Positions 1 to 7,864 of a stretch of 36,986 nt of DNA are shown here, one piece after another (position 1 is the first letter of the stretch; each line of letters opens with the position of its first letter). Under the pieces are notes generated by a model. The model ran no database searches and was not told the origin of the DNA. It saw only the letters and a list, made by a program, of their open reading frames with translations. The DNA lies in contig JAFGWC010000042.1 in the NCBI GenBank assembly GCA_016937695.1, positions 1 to 36,986 on the forward strand, written 5' to 3'. The translations under genes were made by a program, and so were the position numbers. Origin of the DNA: Bacteroidales bacterium. GTDB taxonomy: Bacteria; Bacteroidota; Bacteroidia; Bacteroidales; NBLH01.

Positions 1-1
1 T

Positions 2-1990
2 ACGTTTAAAAAGTCACCATTTATAAGTACTTATCTTTTTGCATTTGCAACAGGCGAGTTTAAAAAACTTACCAGAACAAAAAATGGACGAACTTTAAGT
101 TTATTTCACAGAGAACCAGATAATGAAAAAGTAAATCTAAACATAGATGATATTTTTGAATTGCATTTTATTGCTATTGAATGGATGGAAAAATATACAG
201 GTATTCCATATCCGTTTAATAAACTGGATTTTGTCGCTATTCCTTCTTTTCAGTATAGAGGAATGGAACATGTAGATGCTATTTTTTATCGATCTTCAAT
301 GTTATTTCTTCCTAAATCTGCATCGGCCAATTTAAAAATGCAGAGAGCATCTATGATTACACATGAAACATCACATATGTGGTTTGGCGATTTGGTTACA
401 ATGAAATGGTTTGACGATGTTTGGCTAAAAGAAGTTTTTGCAAACTTTTTTGCAGAAAAAATGATTCAACCTTTTTTTCCTGAAATTAATCAGGATTTAG
501 TTTTTATGAATGCACGTTTTCCAAGAGCATATTCAATTGATCGTACAAAAGGAACTACGCCGATTATTCAAAAACTGGATAATTTAAAATATGCAGGAAC
601 TTTATACGGAAGAATAATTTATGACAAAGCACCAATTATTATGGCAAAAATTGAGCAAATGATTGGTAAAGATAGTTTGCAGGAAAGTTTAAGAGAATAT
701 TTAAATACTTATGAATATGGAAATGCTAATTGGGACGATTTAATAAAAATAATTGATAAAAGAACAACTATTAATTTGAATGAATGGAGTAAAGTTTGGG
801 TTGAAAAAGCAGGAATGCCACATATATCAGCAACTTATGAATTAGATAAAAATAATATAATCAGTAAATTTATTATAAAACAAAAGGCTTACGATAATAG
901 CGATGGTTTGTGGTGTCAAAGGATTGAAATTTTGGCTTCTAAAAATGGAAAAATAACTAAATACCCGATTTATTTTGATAAAAATGAAATGCTTATAAAT
1001 GATATTGCAGGCACTGATAAACCAGATTATTTTCTTTTAAACGGAGATGGTTATGGATATGGTTATTTTGAAATGGATACTGCAAGTATAAACTTTTTAC
1101 TAAATAATTTATGTGAAATAAAAGATTCGAAAATAAGAGCAATATCATATATAACTTTATATCAGGCATTATTGAATTATAAGCTTAAACCAAATCTATT
1201 AATTAATAAAATAGTTGGTTTTTTAGAAACTGATAATGAAAATCTAAATATTCCTTTATTATTGGATTATTTTGAACAAATTTGGTGGTATTTCTTAAGT
1301 AAAGAAGAGAGAATGTTGTTAGCTGAAAATATTGAAAACAAATTAGTAAAATTAATTAAGAATAAAAAGGATAAAGAAGCTAGTATGTTGATATACAGCG
1401 AATTAACTGCAATATTTATAACAGAAAACCTAACAGATAAGTTTTTTGATACATGGAAATATGAAAAGGATTTTGAAGGTTTAAAACTATCTAAAAGAGA
1501 TTATATAGATTTAGCTTTTGAGTTAGTATTAAGAGAACATCCTGAAACTGAAAATATAATAAAAGAACAATTGTCAAGAGTGAAAAATCCTGATGTTAAA
1601 AAGGAAATTGAATTTATTTTTCCCGCAATTTCGCCAAAGCAAGAGACAAGAGATTTATTTTTTGAAAGCTTAAAAAAAGTAGAAAACAGGCAACATGAAA
1701 CTTGGGTTAACACAGCTCTTAATTATTTAAATCACCCTTTAAGAGCTAAACATTCAATAAAATATTTAAATACTTCGCTCGAAATGTTAGAAGAAATTCA
1801 AGCAAGTGGAGATATATTTTTTCCAAATAATTGGTTGGCAAAAACAATTGGTAAATGCAATAGTCCTGAAGCTGCACAAATAGTCAGAGATTTTCTTAAA
1901 AATCATCCAAATTACAATCAGAATTTAAAATTAAAAATTCTTCAATATTCAGATATATTGTTTAGAGCCGAAAAAATATTTAAAAATTAG
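2..1990 (+). CDS. M1 family metallo-aminopeptidase, 3' part (5' end outside window)
   Basis: Zinc aminopeptidase of the gluzincin M1 family, removing N-terminal residues from peptides. The reading frame is open from base 2, so the start lies upstream; the TTG at 161 is inside the gene. Counting from that TTG, the zinc site is H68-E-T-S-H72 with the third ligand E91 in the sequence WLKEVFANF. The substrate exopeptidase motif upstream reads R-G-M-E-H (residues 33-37) where the classical motif is GxMEN, so the last position is His. The C-terminal half (about residues 320-609) is helical, like the ERAP1-C-type domain. The gene ends 15 bp before a DUF6498 gene on the same strand. Family assignment is firm; substrate preference and whether the protein is secreted cannot be read, because the N-terminus is missing. 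Confidence 0.93.
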   Translation, partial: TFKKSPFISTYLFAFATGEFKKLTRTKNGRTLSLFHREPDNEKVNLNIDDIFELHFIAIEWMEKYTGIPYPFNKLDFVAIPSFQYRGMEHVDAIFYRSSMLFLPKSASANLKMQRASMITHETSHMWFGDLVTMKWFDDVWLKEVFANFFAEKMIQPFFPEINQDLVFMNARFPRAYSIDRTKGTTPIIQKLDNLKYAGTLYGRIIYDKAPIIMAKIEQMIGKDSLQESLREYLNTYEYGNANWDDLIKIIDKRTTINLNEWSKVWVEKAGMPHISATYELDKNNIISKFIIKQKAYDNSDGLWCQRIEILASKNGKITKYPIYFDKNEMLINDIAGTDKPDYFLLNGDGYGYGYFEMDTASINFLLNNLCEIKDSKIRAISYITLYQALLNYKLKPNLLINKIVGFLETDNENLNIPLLLDYFEQIWWYFLSKEERMLLAENIENKLVKLIKNKKDKEASMLIYSELTAIFITENLTDKFFDTWKYEKDFEGLKLSKRDYIDLAFELVLREHPETENIIKEQLSRVKNPDVKKEIEFIFPAISPKQETRDLFFESLKKVENRQHETWVNTALNYLNHPLRAKHSIKYLNTSLEMLEEIQASGDIFFPNNWLAKTIGKCNSPEAAQIVRDFLKNHPNYNQNLKLKILQYSDILFRAEKIFKN

Positions 1991-2005
1991 TTTAAGTTTT
2001 TATTT

Positions 2006-2623
2006 ATGAAAATGAAATTCGATTTTTCAGATAAATCTTTAATTATTTTACTTGCTGTAAATTTATTTCCAATTTTTGGCGTCTTTTTTCTTAATTGGGA
2101 TTCTTTCGAGATAATTTTTTTATACGTTGTAGAAACTTTTATTATTGGATTTATCAATGTGTTGAAAATGAGCAAGAAAGAAGGTATTGAGAAATTTTTT
2201 TTAATTCCTTTTTTTATTTTTCATTACAATTTTTTTATCTTAATTCAATCAATTTTTGTTGTAATTTTTTGGTCAATAGGAAATAGTGGATTCGATGAAA
2301 TTAATGAAAATTTCGGAAATGAAATTTTTTATTCTATTGGAAGTAAGGATTTTATAATAGCAGTATTATTAATTATTTTTAGTCATAGTGTGTCATTTTA
2401 TAAAAATTACATTAAAAATAAAGAATTTTTACTATATAATATTGGCGAATTAATGTTTTTGCCATATAAAAGAATAATTATCCAACAAATAACCGTAATT
2501 GGTGGCGCTTTTATTATTTTATTATTAAAAGCACCAATAGGATTTTTAATAATTTTTATAGTATTAAAAATATATTTTGATATGCGGGCTCATTTTAAAT
2601 CTCATTCAAAAACAATAAAATAA
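2006..2623 (+). CDS. DUF6498-like integral membrane protein
   Basis: A 205-residue hydrophobic protein with about five predicted membrane segments (roughly residues 9-28, 33-50, 62-90, 112-130 and 160-190 by eye). The N-terminal pattern with an NxFPxxGV run, a WD pair, then a Y-V-V-E-T segment and F-I-N-V-L-K-M resembles DUF6498 proteins, which have no assigned function. The start chosen is the first of two close ATGs (2006 and 2012); no Shine-Dalgarno is visible, as usual in this phylum. It follows the aminopeptidase by 15 bp and may be co-transcribed. It converges with the Na/Pi cotransporter gene with only 17 bp between stop codons and no hairpin. The membrane location is clear; the family name is from pattern recall. 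Confidence 0.75.
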   Translation: MKMKFDFSDKSLIILLAVNLFPIFGVFFLNWDSFEIIFLYVVETFIIGFINVLKMSKKEGIEKFFLIPFFIFHYNFFILIQSIFVVIFWSIGNSGFDEINENFGNEIFYSIGSKDFIIAVLLIIFSHSVSFYKNYIKNKEFLLYNIGELMFLPYKRIIIQQITVIGGAFIILLLKAPIGFLIIFIVLKIYFDMRAHFKSHSKTIK

Positions 2624-2640
2624 TTTAATATAATTTATTG

Positions 2641-4449
2641 TTAATCAGAAACTTGATTTGTTTTTTTACTTGTGTAATCGCCAACTAAAACATCAAGACT
2701 TTCAAAAAGAGTATCTTTAGTTCCATAAAGTAATTCAGCTACTTCAATTAAATTTTCTATCATTCTGGCTACAATATCGCTGTCGTTAATTAATGAACTT
2801 GCCATATTACTCGAAATTAATTTTTCTCTTATCAGATTATCAATATGTTTACTTGTAAAAACTGTATGTTCTTCTGCACCTTTTCTTAATAAAGACAGGT
2901 TTTTAAGATGAATTTCAGGATTTTTATCTTTTCTTAATAAATATGTTTCGCGCAGAACTTTTGATACTTTTCTTCGTAATTTTTCGTATTCTGTTTTTAT
3001 ATGTTCATTATCTGAATTCATATACAAGGAAACATTTTTTTGAAGATCTTTTGTGCTTTTTATTATTTCTACAATTTTTCTATTTGCAATTTTAACTTTT
3101 GTTAAATTATCAATTATAGTTGGCGATGATTTAAATGTTACTTGAATTAATGTTGTGTATTTAATAATTTTGCTATAAATAGTTTTTACTTTTTGATAAT
3201 ATAGTTTATCAATATCAACATGCATATTTGCATGCGAATTTTTTAAAATTACAGTAAATTTTTCATCAGATTTTATATCATCTCTGTGCAAGTTTAATCC
3301 ATGTGCAATTATTTCAAAAGTTGCGTTTTTAAATAAGTATTTAGTTTCATTTAATATTGCTTCTAAAGCAGACATTGGATATTCTAAAACAGCTTTATTA
3401 AGATATTTAGGCATATCAATATCGCTAATCAGTTTATCTTTAAAAATTACATGCAAGAATTTTTCTAATTGTTTTATTAATGGAAGCATTATAATTACTC
3501 CAATTACATTGAAAATTGTATGAAATAAGGCTAATTTTATAGTATAATTAGTTGATTTAATGCCAATATTTTCAGAAATAAAATCTACCAAAAAAGCTAA
3601 TTGATGGATAAAAATTATAGCTACAATTCCGGTTGTAAAATTAAATATAACGTGTGCTCCAGCTAGCCTTTTTCCAGCAATATTTGCACCTAATGCACCA
3701 AGAACAGCTGTTATTGTTGTGCCCACATTAGCTCCTATTGCTAAGGCTAAAGACATTTCGTAACTTATTTGATTGGTAGCTAAAGCTGCAAGTATTAAAA
3801 CCATTGTTGCAGCGCTCGACTGTAATATTGTGGTTATTATTATTCCTAAAAATGTATAAACTAATAATCCCAAAAAACCACTAATTTCATAATTGGCTAA
3901 ATTAAAGGTGTCTTTAAAAGTATCAAAACCCTCTTTCATGAAGTTTACACCTAAAAAGAAAAAACCAAGACCAGCTAATACATTACCAAAGCCTTTTAAG
4001 TTATCATTACGTTGAAAAGAAAAAACAGCACCGAAAATAAGCATTGGCATTGCTAAAGCAGATATTTTTATTTTTAGTCCGAATGCAGCAATAAGCCATG
4101 CAGTAGCTGTTGAGCCAATATTAGCGCCAAAAATAATTCCTATTCCGGCATAAAGGCTTATTAATTCTGCGCTAATAAAAGATATGGTTATAACCGATAT
4201 TAAAGAGCTTGATTGTATTAAAGAAGTAACAAACATACCAACTCCAAAGCTTTTATATAGCTTATTAGTCGATTTTTTTAATATTTCTTGTAAAGGTCCT
4301 TTTGTAAATGCTCTAAATCCATCTTCAAGCAGTATCATTCCAAATAATAAAATTGCAATACCAAATGCAACTATCTTAAAATCAATACTTAACCAAAGCA
4401 AAAAGCCAAGAATTAATAAAACTATTATGAAAATGAGTTTTTTTAGCAT
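2641..4449 (-). CDS. Na/Pi cotransporter family protein with C-terminal PhoU-like domain
   Basis: Sodium-coupled phosphate transporter of the NptA/SLC34-related family in the inner membrane. With the ATG at 4449 the protein has 602 residues; an in-frame TTG at 4467 adds six residues but sits inside an inverted repeat and is less likely. The two signature inverted repeats are visible: Q-S-S-S at 79-82 with GANIGST at about 108-114, and Q-S-S-A at 210-213 with GANVGTT at about 239-245. Residues from about 360 onward are charged and helical, matching the PhoU-like tail found in bacterial NptA homologues. The gene is read in the same direction as the upstream thioredoxin-like gene, separated by 66 bp that contains a 13-bp perfect inverted repeat. 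Phosphate as substrate is by family; the operonic link is uncertain. Confidence 0.92.
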   Translation of the reverse strand: MLKKLIFIIVLLILGFLLWLSIDFKIVAFGIAILLFGMILLEDGFRAFTKGPLQEILKKSTNKLYKSFGVGMFVTSLIQSSSLISVITISFISAELISLYAGIGIIFGANIGSTATAWLIAAFGLKIKISALAMPMLIFGAVFSFQRNDNLKGFGNVLAGLGFFFLGVNFMKEGFDTFKDTFNLANYEISGFLGLLVYTFLGIIITTILQSSAATMVLILAALATNQISYEMSLALAIGANVGTTITAVLGALGANIAGKRLAGAHVIFNFTTGIVAIIFIHQLAFLVDFISENIGIKSTNYTIKLALFHTIFNVIGVIIMLPLIKQLEKFLHVIFKDKLISDIDMPKYLNKAVLEYPMSALEAILNETKYLFKNATFEIIAHGLNLHRDDIKSDEKFTVILKNSHANMHVDIDKLYYQKVKTIYSKIIKYTTLIQVTFKSSPTIIDNLTKVKIANRKIVEIIKSTKDLQKNVSLYMNSDNEHIKTEYEKLRRKVSKVLRETYLLRKDKNPEIHLKNLSLLRKGAEEHTVFTSKHIDNLIREKLISSNMASSLINDSDIVARMIENLIEVAELLYGTKDTLFESLDVLVGDYTSKKTNQVSD

Positions 4450-4464
4450 AAACAGAAAAACATA

Positions 4465-4497
4465 CAATTTGCAATGTGCATTTTACATTGCAAATTG
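4465..4497. repeat. 13-bp perfect inverted repeat between thioredoxin-like and Na/Pi genes
   Basis: Arms 4465-4477 and 4485-4497 are exact reverse complements of each other around a 7-nt loop. It lies between the stop of the TlpA-like gene (4516) and the ATG of the transporter (4449), both read leftward. In that direction the hairpin is followed by a T-rich stretch (five T about ten bases after it), so it could be an attenuator or weak terminator. An operator or intergenic repeat unit is the alternative. Confidence 0.6.
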
Positions 4498-4515
4498 ATA
4501 AAAAACCTTTTATTT

Positions 4516-5547
4516 TTAATTATTAAATATTTCTGCAAGCTTTATTTTAAGATTCTCGCCTCTTAAACCTTTAGCTATTATTTTACCTTCTTTGTCAATT
4601 AAAACTGTAAAAGGAATTCCATCTACACCATAATCTCTTGCAGCCTGACTATTCCAATATTTCAAATCGCTAACATGTGTCCATTTTCCTAAGCCATCTT
4701 TTGTAATTGCATTTTCCCAATCAGATTTTGTTTTGTCTAGAGAAACACTAAAAATTTCGAAACCTTTTTTGTTATATTGATTGTAAATAGCAACCATATT
4801 CGGGCTTTCTCTTCTACAAGGTGTGCACCAAGCTGCCCAAAAATCAATAAGTACATATTTTCCTCTTAACGAAGAAAGTTTAATGTTTTTTCCTGTCGGA
4901 TTTGGTAAATCAATTTCCGGTGCTTCGTCGCCAACCATTAAACCCGAGAAACTTTTAATTTTATTGTGAAGGTTTATTACCAAAAAATTCTTCGGATATT
5001 TTTTTGAAAGGCTGGCATCTAATTTTTTAAAAATATCTAAATCTTCTTCAACTTTAAGTTGATCTAAAAAAATTAAACTTGATAATGAATTTTGATTTTG
5101 TAAAATAAAATCTTTAAGATATTGTTTTTTTTGATTGTTAATTTTTTCGCTTAGTTGTTCTAATTCATCATCAAAACCTTTTATTTTTCCAAATGCTTGA
5201 TATACAAGTTCTGTGTTTTTTGAGCCTTTTATTGTTGGCTTGTAAAATTCATTGATATCTACATTAACATCAATGGTTTCACCTGGTGAAAGAACCATTA
5301 AAATATAGTTGTTATCATCAAATTTCAATTTATAAAAATCGCTAATTTCAATATTTGCTTTTATTTGAAACTTATTATTTTCAATTTTTGCAGAATCAAT
5401 ATATTTTTGTTTAATTATATCTTCAAGATATACTTTATTAAATATTTTATTATTTAATAAAGTGCCACTAATTACTATGTTTTTTTGAGAAAAAACGTTT
5501 ATGCTTATTAGTATAAAAAAGATTGTTTTGAATAAATAAATTTTCAT
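4516..5547 (-). CDS. TlpA-like thiol-disulfide protein with DUF4369 N-terminal domain
   Basis: Periplasmic thioredoxin-fold protein. With the ATG at 5547 it has 343 residues; the ORF extends upstream to a non-ATG start at 5568, but the signal peptide (M-K-I-Y-L-F-K..., cleavage after the F-S-Q region) fits the later start. Residues about 22-110 resemble the DUF4369 domain that precedes AhpC/TSA-type thioredoxins in Bacteroidota. The C-terminal domain begins near V205-G-D-E-A-P and carries W-C-T-P-C at about 240-244, with the cis-Pro region G-I-P-F-T near 310. The likely role is thiol reduction in the periplasm, for example for cytochrome c maturation or stress. Family assignment is firm; the partner is unknown. 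The receiver gene lies 70 bp upstream on the same strand. Confidence 0.9.
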   Translation of the reverse strand: MKIYLFKTIFFILISINVFSQKNIVISGTLLNNKIFNKVYLEDIIKQKYIDSAKIENNKFQIKANIEISDFYKLKFDDNNYILMVLSPGETIDVNVDINEFYKPTIKGSKNTELVYQAFGKIKGFDDELEQLSEKINNQKKQYLKDFILQNQNSLSSLIFLDQLKVEEDLDIFKKLDASLSKKYPKNFLVINLHNKIKSFSGLMVGDEAPEIDLPNPTGKNIKLSSLRGKYVLIDFWAAWCTPCRRESPNMVAIYNQYNKKGFEIFSVSLDKTKSDWENAITKDGLGKWTHVSDLKYWNSQAARDYGVDGIPFTVLIDKEGKIIAKGLRGENLKIKLAEIFNN

Positions 5548-5617
5548 GATAATTATTTTATAATCCACTGTAAATCAATAGTTTGATTTAAATATGGTTT
5601 GATTAAAAATATAGATA

Positions 5618-6010
5618 TTAATTATTATTTGATTTGAAACTTTCGGACATAAGTGAAAGTAGTTTTGAGATTTTTATAGGTTTAGGAATGTATTTGTCAA
5701 ATCCGGCGTCTAATATTTCTTCTTTTTCACCCGACATTGCAAAAGCTGTTTGTGCAATTACAATAATTTTATTATTTAGCTTTTTTATTATTTTCATTGC
5801 TTCAAAACCATTCATTTCTGGCATTTTTATATCCATAAGAACTAAATCAACTTTATTTGATTTAAAAAATTCTATTGCTTCTTTTCCGTTTTTTGCCCAA
5901 ATAACAGTTGCTCCTGTTTTATTAATAACTTCTTCAAGAAATAAATAATTAATTTCTTCATCTTCGGCTATTAAAACTATTTTATCATTCCAGTCGTATA
6001 AGTCTGTCAT
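5618..6010 (-). CDS. Single-domain response regulator (CheY-like receiver)
   Basis: A stand-alone receiver domain of 130 residues with no output domain. The acidic pair is E16/D17, the phospho-acceptor is D60 within L-M-D-I-K-M-P, the conserved Thr is T88 and the Lys is K110 (in Y-I-P-K-P). The sequence style (M-N-G-F-E-A-M after the Asp) is typical of receivers fused to hybrid histidine kinases in Bacteroidota, so this may be a freestanding relay or phosphate sink. No kinase gene is in the window. It is divergent from the nucleoside-kinase-like gene, sharing a 173-bp intergenic region. The partner and the output are unknown. Confidence 0.9.
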   Translation of the reverse strand: MTDLYDWNDKIVLIAEDEEINYLFLEEVINKTGATVIWAKNGKEAIEFFKSNKVDLVLMDIKMPEMNGFEAMKIIKKLNNKIIVIAQTAFAMSGEKEEILDAGFDKYIPKPIKISKLLSLMSESFKSNNN

Positions 6011-6142
6011 TATTAAAGGTTTACGTATTGTAGGTTAATGTGGTAAATGATAATTTTGAATACATTTTATACAAAAATAAGAAAAGCTTTTTAATAAATC
6101 TAATCAAATTAATATGAAATATAAAAGTTTAAAAAAAGATAT

Positions 6143-6150
6143 TATCTTTG
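6143..6150 (+). promoter_or_regulatory. Bacteroidota -7-type promoter motif before the kinase gene
   Basis: TATCTTTG matches the Bacteroidota sigma -7 consensus TAnnTTTG and ends 34 bp before the ATG at 6184. No convincing -33 TTG element is seen at the usual distance. The same octamer stands at the same distance before purL. Confidence 0.5.
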
Positions 6151-6183
6151 AAATTTTAGTAAAAATAAAAATTGTTGATTTAT

Positions 6184-7851
6184 ATGGGAAAAATTATTAG
6201 CATTAAGTGTTTAAATAATAATAAAATAAAAGATTATAAATTAGGAACCAGTTTAAAAGATATAGTTGAAGATCAGGATATTAAATTGAAATATCCAATT
6301 TTAGGTGCTATGGTTAATAATGAATTGGAAGAACTTAATTATGAAATATATAAACCAAAAACTGTAAAATTTATTGATATAACTCATAAAGACGGACTTA
6401 GAATGTATATTCGGTCTTTATCTTTTGTTTTAATAAAAGCTGTTAAAGAATTATATCCTGATAAAACTGTTAAAATTGAAAATTCTGTTTCAAAAGGTTT
6501 TTATTGTGAAATAGAAGGCATTGAGAAAGATAATTTAGTGCAAACTACTTCTGATGTTGAGCACAAAATGCGCCAAATTATAAATCAGGATATTCCTTTT
6601 ATTAGAAAAGATATTCCGGTTGAACAGGCTTTAGAAATTTTCAAACAAAATAATTTTAACGAAAAACACTTGCTTTTTTCAACCTGTCCAAAACTTTATA
6701 CTTCTGTTTACTATTTGGGCGATTTGGTTGATTACTTTTATGGATATTTAGTTCCTTCTACCGGATATTTGAAAGTTTTTGATTTAATAAGTTATTTTGA
6801 TGGAATGTTATTGAGAATTCCAAAAAGCGAAAATCCTGAGATGTTGGAAGATATCGTACAACAAAATAAAATGTTTGAAATTTTTAAAGAATTTAAAGCT
6901 TGGGGCGATATTATTGATGTTGGAAGTATTGGAAGTATAAATAATCATGTGATAAATAATAATTCGAGCGAATTAATTAAAATATCTGAAGCATTACATG
7001 AGAAAAAAATTGCTCAAATTGCTGATAATATTTATCACAAAAAAGATAAAGTTAAACTAATTTTAATTTCAGGACCATCGGCTTCTGGAAAAACTACATT
7101 TTCTAAACGTTTGTCTGTTCAACTTAAAGTGTTGGGTTTGAAGCCAATACAGCTTTCGCTTGATAATTATTTTGTTGATAGAGATAAAACCCCAACTGAT
7201 GAAAATGGTGAATATAATTTTGAAGTACTAGAAGCTTTGGATTTAAAGTTATTATATCAAAACCTAAATGCTTTATTGAAAGGCAACAAAGTTAAAATGC
7301 CTAAATTTTCATTTGAAACTGGTAAAAGTTATTTAACTGATGAGTACACTCAAATTACTGATGAACATATTTTTGTTATTGAAGGTATTCATGCATTAAA
7401 TCCAAAATTATTAGATAAATTTGATTATGATTTAAAATTCAAAATTTATGTTTCAGCTTTAACACAGGTTGGTATTGATCATCACAATAGAATTCCAACA
7501 ACAGATAACAGATTATTAAGACGAATTGTAAGAGATAATCAATACAGAAATTATTCTGCAAAAAATACCATAAAAAGATGGCCAAGTATAAGAAAAGGTG
7601 AAGATTTGTACATTTTCCCTTTTCAGGAAGAAGCAGATATAATGTTTAATTCGGCTTTGTTTTACGAATTAGGAGTTTTAAAAAATCCTGCCGAAGCAAT
7701 TTTAAATCAAGTGTCTCAAATTGATGAAGAATATTCTGAGGCGATGAGGTTATTAAAATTTTTATCTTATTTCAAATCAATTCCTGAAAAAGAAATTCCG
7801 CCCACTTCTATTTTGCGCGAATTTTTGAGTGGAAGTAGTTTTCATTATTGA
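6184..7851 (+). CDS. TGS / ThrRS-SAD-like / uridine-kinase-like fusion protein
   Basis: A 555-residue cytoplasmic protein. Residues about 1-70 form a TGS-like domain. About 75-240 resembles the second additional domain of threonyl/alanyl-tRNA synthetases: an H-K-D-G-L motif near 68-72, and H-L-L-F-S-T-C-P further on. The C-terminal part is a phosphoribulokinase/uridine-kinase P-loop domain with G-P-S-A-S-G-K-T at about 297-304. Proteins of this architecture are annotated as nucleoside kinases in Bacteroidota and Firmicutes, but their true substrate is not settled. The start chosen is the ATG at 6184; a TTG at 6172 adds four residues and is less likely. A TAnnTTTG motif precedes it. It converges with the Omp85 gene (13 bp between stops). 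Domain calls are good; the reaction is inferred. Confidence 0.88.
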   Translation: MGKIISIKCLNNNKIKDYKLGTSLKDIVEDQDIKLKYPILGAMVNNELEELNYEIYKPKTVKFIDITHKDGLRMYIRSLSFVLIKAVKELYPDKTVKIENSVSKGFYCEIEGIEKDNLVQTTSDVEHKMRQIINQDIPFIRKDIPVEQALEIFKQNNFNEKHLLFSTCPKLYTSVYYLGDLVDYFYGYLVPSTGYLKVFDLISYFDGMLLRIPKSENPEMLEDIVQQNKMFEIFKEFKAWGDIIDVGSIGSINNHVINNNSSELIKISEALHEKKIAQIADNIYHKKDKVKLILISGPSASGKTTFSKRLSVQLKVLGLKPIQLSLDNYFVDRDKTPTDENGEYNFEVLEALDLKLLYQNLNALLKGNKVKMPKFSFETGKSYLTDEYTQITDEHIFVIEGIHALNPKLLDKFDYDLKFKIYVSALTQVGIDHHNRIPTTDNRLLRRIVRDNQYRNYSAKNTIKRWPSIRKGEDLYIFPFQEEADIMFNSALFYELGVLKNPAEAILNQVSQIDEEYSEAMRLLKFLSYFKSIPEKEIPPTSILREFLSGSSFHY

Positions 7852-7864
7852 TAAAATTTATAGA

